Positions 20,782-26,944 of a DNA stretch of 26,944 nt are shown piece by piece. Within the stretch, counting starts at the first letter, position 1, and each line of letters begins with the position of its first letter. Position numbers and translations under genes: made by a program. The stretch lies in contig CAUCTV010000015.1 of assembly GCA_958445895.1 (NCBI GenBank), forward strand, positions 1-26,944, read 5' to 3'. The notes under the pieces were generated by a model. It saw nothing but the letters and a program-made list of their open reading frames with translations, did no database searches and was not told the origin of the DNA. The stretch comes from an uncultured Collinsella sp. GTDB lineage: Bacteria > Actinomycetota > Coriobacteriia > Coriobacteriales > Coriobacteriaceae.

Positions 20782-22786
20782 AGGCGAACTGGCTCAGATA
20801 GAGGTCGGCGTAGGCACCCTCGGCTGCGAGCAGCTCCTTATGCGTACCCTGCTCGATAATGTTGCCGTGGTCCATGACCAGGATCAGGTCGGCATCCACG
20901 ATCGTCGACAGGCGATGTGCGATCACAAAGCTCGTGCGCCCGCGCATGAGCGCGTCCATGGCACGACCGATGGCAAGCTCGGTACGCGTATCCACGCTTG
21001 AGGTCGCCTCGTCCAGGATGAGAATCGCCGGGTTGTTGAGCAGCACGCGTGCGATGGTCAGCAGCTGACGCTGGCCCTGGCTGATGCTCTCGGCATCGTT
21101 GGCCACGCGCGTGTCGTAGCCCTGCGGCATGGTGCGCACAAAGAAGTCGACCTGCGCGGCACGAGCGGCGGCCACAATTTCGTCGCGCGTTGCCTCGGGG
21201 CAGCCGTAGGCGATGTTTTCGGCAATCGTGCCGTCAAACAGCCAGGCGTCTTGCAGCACCATGCCAAACTGCTGACGTAGCTCGCCGCGGTTCATAAGGC
21301 GCGTATCCACACCGTCGAGCGTAATGCGGCCACCGTCGATCTCGTAGAAGCGCATGAGCAGGTTGATGAGCGTCGTCTTGCCTGCGCCCGTGGTTCCCAC
21401 CACGGCAATCTTTTGGCCCGGCTCGGCGGTAAACGACACGTCGCGCATAAGCGGCTTGTCGGGCGAATAACCAAAGCGCACGTGCTCAAAGGAGACGCGG
21501 CCCTCAACGCGACCCGGCAGCTTGGCGGCCTCGTCCGGCAACGGATCGGCTTCCATCTCGGGCTCATCGAGCAGGTCGAACACGCGCTCCGCACTCGCCA
21601 GCGCGCTCTGCAGCGAGTTAAAGGTAAACGACAGCTGCGTCATGGGTTCGGACGCCTCGTAAATAAACTGGAAGAACGCCTGGAACACGCCGACGGTCAT
21701 GTGACCGGCAACCAGCATGCTGCAGCCCACAAGCGCAATAACGATCTGCGCCAAACGGCCGATAAAGCGCACCGCGGGGCCGACAGCATTGATCATAAAG
21801 TCGGCCTTGGTGCTCACACGAGCCAGTTCCTTCGAAGCCTCGTGCACCTCAGCGGAGCTCTGACGTTCGCGGTTAAACGCGCGGATCACCAGACGGCCCG
21901 AATAGCCTTCCTCGACCGCACTCGTAATCTTGGACACCCACTCCTGGCGCTCGCCCGTCACATCGTGTGTGCGGCGCGAGACGACCTTCGTCACCAGCAG
22001 CGACAGTGCCGTAAAGAACAGAAAGACGAGCGTAAGCTGCACGCTGAACACGAACATCACGCTCACAGCACCAACAACCGTGCCGATCGACACGAGCAGC
22101 TGCAGCAATCCGCGCTGCATGCTCTCGGACATCTTGTCCAGGTCGTTGGTCGCGCGGCTGACGACCTCGCCGGGACGATGCGCGTCAAAATAGGCGAGCG
22201 GCAGACGGTTGAGCTTTTGCGCGATGCGGTTGCGCAGGCGCAGATTGAGGCGTTCGGCCACGCTCGACATCAAAAAGCTCTGGAGCGCGTAGAACGAAGC
22301 GGCGGCCGTCCAAATCAAAAAGTAGATGAAGATAGTCCTGCCGCAGTTCTCCCAGGTGATGCTGAAGGTGGCGTTGTTGACAAACGCTACCTGAATGTGG
22401 CCCCACAGCTCATCGATCACGCGGGCGCTATATGCCGGCGCGGCAGTGTTAAAGATGACATAGAACACAATGCTCGCGAACACGATATAGAAGCGCCAAT
22501 GGTCGCCGGCAGCCTCACTCCACAGGCGGCGCACCGTCGCCCAGGTATCCCGAGGCGTCTCGTCCTCGTCTTCGTCGTCCACGTCGCGCATACGCTCTGC
22601 CTCGGCGCGGGCGCGCTCGTCCTCGGCACGTTCGTTTTCCTCGTAGAGCGCTTGGCGGCGAGCCTCGCGCTCGGCTGCAGCCTTGGCGGCGTCATCCAGC
22701 TCGGTCGACGCGGCAGCCGTTTCCTCGACCAGTCCCGCGGCAGCGGCGTCATCAACGCCGCCCTGCTTCTTGAGCTCCTCGGTCAT
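20780..22786 (-). CDS. ABC exporter subunit, catalytically canonical half (pair 2)
   Basis: This 668-residue half-transporter carries a long, highly charged N-terminal extension (about 90 residues, Ala/Glu/Asp/Arg-rich and probably helical) before the six-helix exporter domain. In the ATPase domain, Walker A GTTGAGKTT is at 464-472, the signature ISQGQ at 568-572, Walker B ILILDE with catalytic Glu593, and the switch His624 in IAHRLS. The signature deviates from LSGGQ, complementing the degenerate partner. ATG 22786 is preceded by GGGAGG, and the upstream stop TAG ends 1 bp before it, so translation is coupled; the in-frame GTG 22795 overlaps the ribosome site. It is the last gene of the MarR operon. 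Confidence 0.93.
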   Translation of the reverse strand: MTEELKKQGGVDDAAAAGLVEETAAASTELDDAAKAAAEREARRQALYEENERAEDERARAEAERMRDVDDEDEDETPRDTWATVRRLWSEAAGDHWRFYIVFASIVFYVIFNTAAPAYSARVIDELWGHIQVAFVNNATFSITWENCGRTIFIYFLIWTAAASFYALQSFLMSSVAERLNLRLRNRIAQKLNRLPLAYFDAHRPGEVVSRATNDLDKMSESMQRGLLQLLVSIGTVVGAVSVMFVFSVQLTLVFLFFTALSLLVTKVVSRRTHDVTGERQEWVSKITSAVEEGYSGRLVIRAFNRERQSSAEVHEASKELARVSTKADFMINAVGPAVRFIGRLAQIVIALVGCSMLVAGHMTVGVFQAFFQFIYEASEPMTQLSFTFNSLQSALASAERVFDLLDEPEMEADPLPDEAAKLPGRVEGRVSFEHVRFGYSPDKPLMRDVSFTAEPGQKIAVVGTTGAGKTTLINLLMRFYEIDGGRITLDGVDTRLMNRGELRQQFGMVLQDAWLFDGTIAENIAYGCPEATRDEIVAAARAAQVDFFVRTMPQGYDTRVANDAESISQGQRQLLTIARVLLNNPAILILDEATSSVDTRTELAIGRAMDALMRGRTSFVIAHRLSTIVDADLILVMDHGNIIEQGTHKELLAAEGAYADLYLSQFA

Positions 22787-22787
22787 G

Positions 22788-24524
22788 CTACTCACCTCCC
22801 TTCATCTGCGATTCCGCGATAGCGCGGTACACCTCGCAGGTTTCCATAAGCTCGTCGTGCGTGCCTAGGCCCACGATCTTGCCGTCTTTGAGCACCACGA
22901 TCTGATCGGCATGCAAAATAGTCGAGATGCGCTGGGCGATGATGAGCACCGCGGCATCGCACGTCTCGTCCCGCAACGCATGGCGCAGGGCGGCATCGGT
23001 CTTAAAGTCCAGGGCCGAAAAACTGTCATCGAAGATATATAGATCGGCATGCTTCATGAGCGCACGGGCGATTGCCAAACGCTGGCGCTGGCCGCCCGAA
23101 AAGTTCGTACCGCCCTGGGCAACCGGGGTATCGAGCCCCTGCGGTTGGTCGAGTACAAAGGTGCTCTGGGCAACCTCAAGCGCATGAAGCATGTCGCCCT
23201 CGATCGCGCCTTCGTTACCAAAGCGAAGGTTGCTCGCCACCGTGCCCGAGAACAGCCACGCCTTCTGCGGCACATAGGCAATGCGCCCGCGGATTTCGTC
23301 TTGCGTAAGCTCGCGCAGGTCCACACCATTCAGGCGAATGGAGCCCTTGGTGGCATCGTGGAAGCGCAGCAGAAGCTTTGCCACCGTCGATTTGCCCGAG
23401 CCTGTCGAGCCAACGATCGCAGTCGTCTGACCGCGACGGCAGGCAAAGCTCAGGTCGCACAGGGTGTCCTCGTCGGCATCGTCAAAGCGAAACGACATGT
23501 GGTCGAACACGGCCACCGCATCGGCTTCGTCTTGGGGCTCGCGCGCCCCGTCATCCAGCGTGCGCTCGCCATCGACGATGCTCGGCTCAATCTCCAACAC
23601 CTGCTGCGCACGGTTCAGGCACGCGGCAGCACGCGGAAGCGTCAGCACCACCATCTGGGCCATCATCACAAAGAACAGGATCAGAATTGCATACTCCAGC
23701 ACCGCAGAGATGCTCGCAATCTGCATCGCATGGGCGCCCACGCGGTTGCCACCCACCCACAGCACCGCCACCTCGGCGATATTCATCAAAAAGAAGCTTG
23801 AGCTGTCAAGGCCCACAAACAGGTGGTTGACTTTGATGGCGTTGGCGGCGTATTCGCTAAACACCTCGTCCAGACGCCGTTCCTCGTGGCGCTCCTTGTT
23901 AAACGCACGGATGACGCGCACGCCCACAATATTCTCGCGCAGCACCACGTTCATGCGGTCGATAAAGCCCTGTAGGCGCATAAAGATCGGAGCCGCGTTG
24001 GCAACCGTAAGGACCGCCGCCACCAGCACAATCGCAACGACTACGCCCAGAAGCGTGCCCATGGCAGGATCGATAAACCAGGCGAAGATGATGCCCGCCA
24101 CCGCCAAAAACGGCACGGGCAGCACCAGCTGAATCGTCTGCAGAATCGCTTGCTGAATCACGTTGATGTCGTTGAGCGAGCGCGTGATCATCGATCCGGT
24201 GCCAAAGCGCTCAAAATCGCTGGCCGCGAGCTCGAGCGATTTGTCGTACACGGCATTGCGGATATCGCAAGCCACGTTGGCGGCCAGGCGCGCCGAAAGA
24301 TAGCAGCCCAGCACCGTGCCGCCGCTAGCCATGCTGGTCGCGATAAGCATGTAGAGGCCGTTGCGTAAAATGTAGTCGACATCGCCCGTGGTAATACCGG
24401 TGTTGACCATGTTCGCCAGCATCGTGGGCACCAGCAGCGTGCCGATGTTGTCGATTAGCAGCACCAACAACGTCACCGCGACAAGCCCTCGATATGGCTT
24501 TAGAAACCTCATTAAGAGTCGCAC
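22788..24524 (-). CDS. ABC exporter subunit, degenerate half (pair 2)
   Basis: This half-transporter has 578 residues from GTG 24524, or 574 from ATG 24512, which overlaps the MarR stop as TAATG. Both starts are plausible: GTG has a better-spaced purine-rich ribosome site, and ATG gives classic stop-start coupling. Walker A GSTGSGKST and the signature FSGGQ are intact. Walker B ends FDDS, with Asp for the catalytic Glu, and the switch residue is Gln in IAQRIS, as in the first ABC pair. With the following gene it should form a heterodimeric exporter with one active ATP site. The substrate is unknown; the MarR partner suggests drugs or other small toxic ligands. Confidence 0.92.
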   Translation of the reverse strand: MRLLMRFLKPYRGLVAVTLLVLLIDNIGTLLVPTMLANMVNTGITTGDVDYILRNGLYMLIATSMASGGTVLGCYLSARLAANVACDIRNAVYDKSLELAASDFERFGTGSMITRSLNDINVIQQAILQTIQLVLPVPFLAVAGIIFAWFIDPAMGTLLGVVVAIVLVAAVLTVANAAPIFMRLQGFIDRMNVVLRENIVGVRVIRAFNKERHEERRLDEVFSEYAANAIKVNHLFVGLDSSSFFLMNIAEVAVLWVGGNRVGAHAMQIASISAVLEYAILILFFVMMAQMVVLTLPRAAACLNRAQQVLEIEPSIVDGERTLDDGAREPQDEADAVAVFDHMSFRFDDADEDTLCDLSFACRRGQTTAIVGSTGSGKSTVAKLLLRFHDATKGSIRLNGVDLRELTQDEIRGRIAYVPQKAWLFSGTVASNLRFGNEGAIEGDMLHALEVAQSTFVLDQPQGLDTPVAQGGTNFSGGQRQRLAIARALMKHADLYIFDDSFSALDFKTDAALRHALRDETCDAAVLIIAQRISTILHADQIVVLKDGKIVGLGTHDELMETCEVYRAIAESQMKGGE

Positions 24525-25012
24525 GACTCCCCCTCACCTTGATTCTCGGCTTGGCTCTCGGCAGCGATATGCTGCTTAAAGGCATCGCACTCCTCGCCGA
24601 GCACCTGAGAGAATTTGCCGACCAAGCGCATAATCTCGCGCTGCTCACATGGCTCAAGCGCGCCAAAGGCTCGCTGTTCGGCCTTGAGTGCCGGCAGCGC
24701 ATAACGCTCGGCAAATCGCCTGCCCTCTTCGGTCAGGCTCACAACCTTGTTCTTACGACTGCCTTCAGCAAACTCCAACGTTGCGAAGCCCCGCGCCGTC
24801 AAGGTTTTAATTGCCGAGTTGATGGTCTGCTTGCTGTAGAACCATTCGCTTGTCAGACGACTTACGGCAATACTGCCGCCCGCCGTGCTGGTATCGACGA
24901 GCATCCAGTAAGCGCAGTCCGAAAGGCCGCAGGCGCGCGAGAACTCCGAATAGATATGGTCGAGTCCATTGAGCAACCGATCAAAGTCGACCAGCGTAAC
25001 CGCACTATTCAT
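24512..25012 (-). CDS. MarR family transcriptional regulator
   Basis: This 166-residue winged-helix regulator has the MarR layout: an N-terminal dimerisation helix, then SRLTSEWFYSKQTINSAIKT as the recognition region (about 52-71), then TARGFATLEFAEGSRKNKVVSLTEEGRRF as the wing and following helix (given here by position, about 72-100). It is the first gene of an operon with the ABC pair, overlapping the next gene's start. MarR repressors usually control their own operon and release DNA on binding a drug or phenolic compound. The promoter region carries two matching direct repeats (25031 and 25066) that are good operator candidates. The C-terminal 20 residues are acidic and variable. Confidence 0.88.
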   Translation of the reverse strand: MNSAVTLVDFDRLLNGLDHIYSEFSRACGLSDCAYWMLVDTSTAGGSIAVSRLTSEWFYSKQTINSAIKTLTARGFATLEFAEGSRKNKVVSLTEEGRRFAERYALPALKAEQRAFGALEPCEQREIMRLVGKFSQVLGEECDAFKQHIAAESQAENQGEGESCDS

Positions 25013-25030
25013 CTATCCCACCATTCAATT

Positions 25031-25088
25031 GTCCGATTTTTGACCAATTATGTGTCTCTAGATTAGTCCGAGTTTTGACTATCGTCAA
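25031..25088 (-). promoter_or_regulatory. promoter of the marR-ABC operon with two operator-like direct repeats
   Basis: Minus-strand TTGACG (25083-25088) and TAATCT (25060-25065) have an exact 17-bp spacer. The spacer begins with GTCAAAACTCGGAC reading toward the -10 (25066-25079). A second copy, GTCAAAAATCGGAC (25031-25044), lies 35 bp further on, past the predicted start near 25053. TTGACTATCGTCAA (25075-25088) is also a 5-4-5 palindrome over the -35. This fits autorepression by MarR. Confidence 0.65.
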
Positions 25089-25130
25089 CAGGCTCTCCGC
25101 AAATGTGTGCATTTTTATGGCCGATCGGCA

Positions 25131-25167
25131 GAAAAAGACCGCCGGCGCGGGGGCGGCGCCAGCGGTC
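25131..25167 (-). terminator. terminator of the 96-residue protein gene
   Basis: The 12-nt arms (25137-25148 and 25156-25167) pair with one G-U and a 7-nt GC loop. A TTTTTC run follows on the minus strand. It separates this gene from the MarR operon. Confidence 0.9.
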
Positions 25168-25193
25168 ACGTGAAAATCGAGTTTTATTGCCTG

Positions 25194-25484
25194 TTAAGCG
25201 GCGACGGCCTCATAGACCGTAGCGCCCGAGAAGCTGTCATGCAGGCTCTTGCCGGCAATCCACGGCAGCTCGACGACCTCGCAGACCGTGTTGACCAGCT
25301 CGGAGCAGTCAGTAAAGTGGCCCTTGTCGTTGAGGGCCTCGCAATCCTGAACACGCCAATAGCCATCGGTGTGCGTGATGTAGTACTCGTGATCGTTGAT
25401 CGACACGAAAGCGCGCGTCTTGGAACGCAGCAGCTTCAGAAATCCTTCGAAGTCGGTCTCGACGACATCTCCAGCCTGGAACAT
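25194..25484 (-). CDS. small protein of unknown function
   Basis: I do not recognise this 96-residue protein. It is acidic, has no signal peptide or membrane span, and looks like a small compact cytoplasmic domain (aromatic-rich centre with EYYITHTDGYWRV). It has three cysteines in the second half. It is very likely real: AGGAGGT lies 6 nt before the ATG, a strong terminator follows, and codon use is like that of neighbouring genes. It forms a single-gene unit. A small palindrome (AACCT...AGGTT, 25548-25564) lies upstream and could be regulatory. Confidence 0.8.
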   Translation of the reverse strand: MFQAGDVVETDFEGFLKLLRSKTRAFVSINDHEYYITHTDGYWRVQDCEALNDKGHFTDCSELVNTVCEVVELPWIAGKSLHDSFSGATVYEAVAA

Positions 25485-25778
25485 GATGTTACCTCCTGGC
25501 CCGGCGCCACCACGGCGCGTTGATAAACGTTGGTACTCCTTTAGTAAAACCTTTATCAGAGGTTATGCGTTCGTCATTTAGGCAAGTGGTAAAAAACCGC
25601 AGGGTAGACGGGATAAAACGTTTAACCATCCCATTTGTTTGTCACATTCTGAAGGCACTTTTATGCAAACCTACTTTCCCAATTGGAATCTATCCTTTTG
25701 GCCGGGCAATTGACCGTCTATCGTTTGAGCCCGACGGGTATGAACGGGGCATCTGCAACGCCACCGCAAGGAGACACC
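25485..25778. other. divergent intergenic region
   Basis: This 294-bp space separates the 96-residue protein gene and the small nitroreductase gene. It contains an AACCT-TTATCAG-AGGTT palindrome (25548-25564) and AT-rich stretches suitable for promoters. I could not fix a convincing -35/-10 pair for either direction. Open frames here lack ribosome sites. Confidence 0.4.
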
Positions 25779-26300
25779 ATGGAGACTATCGAAGCGCTCA
25801 TTCACCGCCGCAGCTGCCGCAAATACAGCGATCGTCCCGTCGAGGCCGAGAAGCTTGCACGTATTATCGAAGCCGGCCAATATGCACCGAGCGGCATGGG
25901 CCGCCAGCCGGTGACGTTTGTCGCCGTCACCGACCCCGCAACCGTTGAGCGTCTCTCACAGCTCAACGCCCAGGTCATGGGCAGCAACGGTGACCCCTTC
26001 TATGGCGCCAAGACCGTTGTGGTGGTGCTGGTTGACCGCAGCATGCCAACGCATCTGGAAGACGGTTCGCTCGCCATGGGCAACCTGCTCAATGCTGCCT
26101 ATGCGCTGGGCGTTGATTCGTGCTGGATTCATCGCGCACACGAGGTCTTCGACTCGCCCGAAGGCTTGGAACTGCTGGCAAGCTGGGGCCTGCCCGCCGA
26201 CGGCAGCCTGCGCGGTGTCGGTCACTGCATTCTGGGCTACGCCGAGGACACGCTACCCGAGGCAAAGCCGCGCCGCGACAACGTCGTCTACGTAAGGTAA
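25779..26300 (+). CDS. small nitroreductase family protein
   Basis: This 173-residue FMN-binding oxidoreductase of the nitroreductase fold is close to the minimal family length. HRRSCRKYSDRPV (residues 8-20) is the FMN-phosphate motif. YAPSGMGRQP (about 33-42) and GVDSCWIHRA (about 111-120) match the cofactor and dimer-interface regions. I chose ATG 25779, with AAGGAG about 5 nt upstream; longer frames from 25683 have no ribosome site. It is a distinct branch from the 289-residue nitroreductase at 2131. A hairpin follows the stop. Substrates are unknown; NAD(P)H use is inferred from the family. Confidence 0.9.
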   Translation: METIEALIHRRSCRKYSDRPVEAEKLARIIEAGQYAPSGMGRQPVTFVAVTDPATVERLSQLNAQVMGSNGDPFYGAKTVVVVLVDRSMPTHLEDGSLAMGNLLNAAYALGVDSCWIHRAHEVFDSPEGLELLASWGLPADGSLRGVGHCILGYAEDTLPEAKPRRDNVVYVR

Positions 26301-26315
26301 CCCAAGAGCGTCATA

Positions 26316-26354
26316 GGGGTAGCTAATTTGGGACGAGGCTATTTTAGCCACCCC
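26316..26354. repeat. hairpin carrying a partial P2 repeat
   Basis: GGGGTAGCTA (26316-26325) pairs with TAGCCACCCC (26345-26354) with one mismatch. It contains 20 bp shared, with one change, with the element at 13515-13534. It lies between the convergent small nitroreductase gene and the membrane protein gene and may stop transcription from either side. Confidence 0.6.
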
Positions 26355-26363
26355 ACTCGCAAC

Positions 26364-26939
26364 TTATCTTGCCGATGGAGTTGTCGTCGTTTCGTTCGTG
26401 TGGGTCGTTTCGGCGCCGTCGCCCTGTTCGCCCTCGTCCTTTTGAGCGTCGGCGATGGTGGAGGCTGCCGCGACCATGCCGCGCTGGGGCGCGACGCCCG
26501 TCTGGGTCTGAGCGCCCTCGACAACTTCTGTGCCTGCATGCGCGAGCTCGGGCGATTTAAACACCGCGTCCAAGTTGGCGCCACCGCCGGCGTAGCCAAG
26601 CGCAGCGAGTGCGATGACGATCACTGCAACGACGACCGCGATCGGCACATAACGATGCCAACCAGCAGGATTGAGCCCACTGCGGCGAGCCGCCCCGCGG
26701 CTGATGTAGCCGAGCGTGCCGTCGTGCTTGAGCTTTGAGCCCACCACGCGTTTGCGGTCCCACAGCGAGGACTCTGCCTGCATTGCCAAGCGGGCACCTG
26801 TCGAAGGATAGCCGTATTTAGTGCGCTTGAACGAGCCGTCAAACCCCGAGGCGTGTTTGCCCCACGTCACCGATGTTGTGCGTCGGTTAACCGGCGCGGC
26901 GCTCCGCCTTCTGCGGCTCGGTTTTGTAGTCTCAGCCAT
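26364..26939 (-). CDS. single-pass membrane protein of unknown function
   Basis: I do not recognise this 191-residue protein. The first 95 residues are very basic (an RRRR run near the start and many Lys/Arg), and presumably cytoplasmic. A strong hydrophobic span is at about 98-117 (YVPIAVVVAVIVIALAALGY). The last 70 residues are polar, rich in Thr, Gly, Ala and Glu, and probably outside. The ATG is only 5 bp from the window edge, so its ribosome site is not visible and a start further upstream cannot be excluded. Codon use matches the neighbouring genes. It converges on the small nitroreductase gene. Confidence 0.7.
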   Translation of the reverse strand: MAETTKPSRRRRSAAPVNRRTTSVTWGKHASGFDGSFKRTKYGYPSTGARLAMQAESSLWDRKRVVGSKLKHDGTLGYISRGAARRSGLNPAGWHRYVPIAVVVAVIVIALAALGYAGGGANLDAVFKSPELAHAGTEVVEGAQTQTGVAPQRGMVAAASTIADAQKDEGEQGDGAETTHTNETTTTPSAR

Positions 26940-26944
26940 ACGCC

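Noticed and set aside
21413..22822. 469-codon plus-strand frame opposite the pair 2 canonical ABC subunit
   Set aside because: It is a shadow of the minus-strand gene with no ribosome site or recognisable motif.

Overview
The window looks like a chromosomal segment of a high-GC, Gram-positive gut actinobacterium. The best guess is Coriobacteriia, with Collinsella or a close relative most likely. The signs are GC-rich codon use, cell-wall proteins ending in LANTG sorting signals (the LAxTG variant typical of actinobacterial class E sortases), an LtaS-type polyglycerol-phosphate synthase, a small SRP RNA, and intergenic spaces crowded with palindromic repeats. The genus is an inference from style, not from a search.

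Layout. 1-1972 (-): nearly complete Kup potassium transporter. 2131-3000 (-): nitroreductase. 3215-5515 (+): LtaS-like membrane sulfatase-fold enzyme. 5516-6139: no gene, but a 62-bp-periodic array of alternating-strand half-sites. 6140-6691 (-): flavodoxin-like protein. 6803-10516 (-): heterodimeric ABC exporter pair. 10732-13049 (+): two tandem, recently duplicated LANTG-anchored coiled-coil surface proteins with the same promoter and terminator. 13140-13916: long hairpins, a minus-strand small SRP RNA with its promoter, and three more palindromic elements. 13917-15698 (-): one ORF fusing TadA tRNA deaminase to glycerate kinase. 15750-15839 (+): tRNA-Ser(UGA). 15843-16427 (-): TetR regulator. 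16638-17189 (+): LemA. 17190-17750: two inverted-repeat elements. 17751-18803 (-): branched-chain aminotransferase. 19093-19740 (-): DedA protein. 19964-20668 (+): serine acetyltransferase. 20780-25012 (-): MarR regulator plus a second heterodimeric ABC exporter, as an operon. 25194-25484 (-): conserved-looking 96-aa protein of unknown function. 25779-26300 (+): small nitroreductase. 26364-26939 (-): single-pass membrane protein of unknown function.

How the genes relate. The two ABC pairs have the same architecture. In each, the upstream gene encodes a subunit with Asp for the catalytic Glu and Gln for the switch His, and the downstream gene encodes a canonical subunit whose signature motif is altered. 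The second pair sits behind a MarR gene whose promoter carries two direct operator-like repeats, which suggests drug- or ligand-induced efflux. TadA, SRP RNA and tRNA-Ser form a translation and secretion housekeeping block. IlvE, CysE and Kup are ordinary metabolism and transport.

The least ordinary content is non-coding. At least seven distinct families of inverted-repeat or hairpin elements lie in the spaces between genes. Two of them show base changes that keep RNA pairing, either by true covariation or by G-U wobble. The other notable items are the TadA-glycerate kinase fusion and the duplicated surface-protein pair. No transposase, phage gene or CRISPR array was seen.
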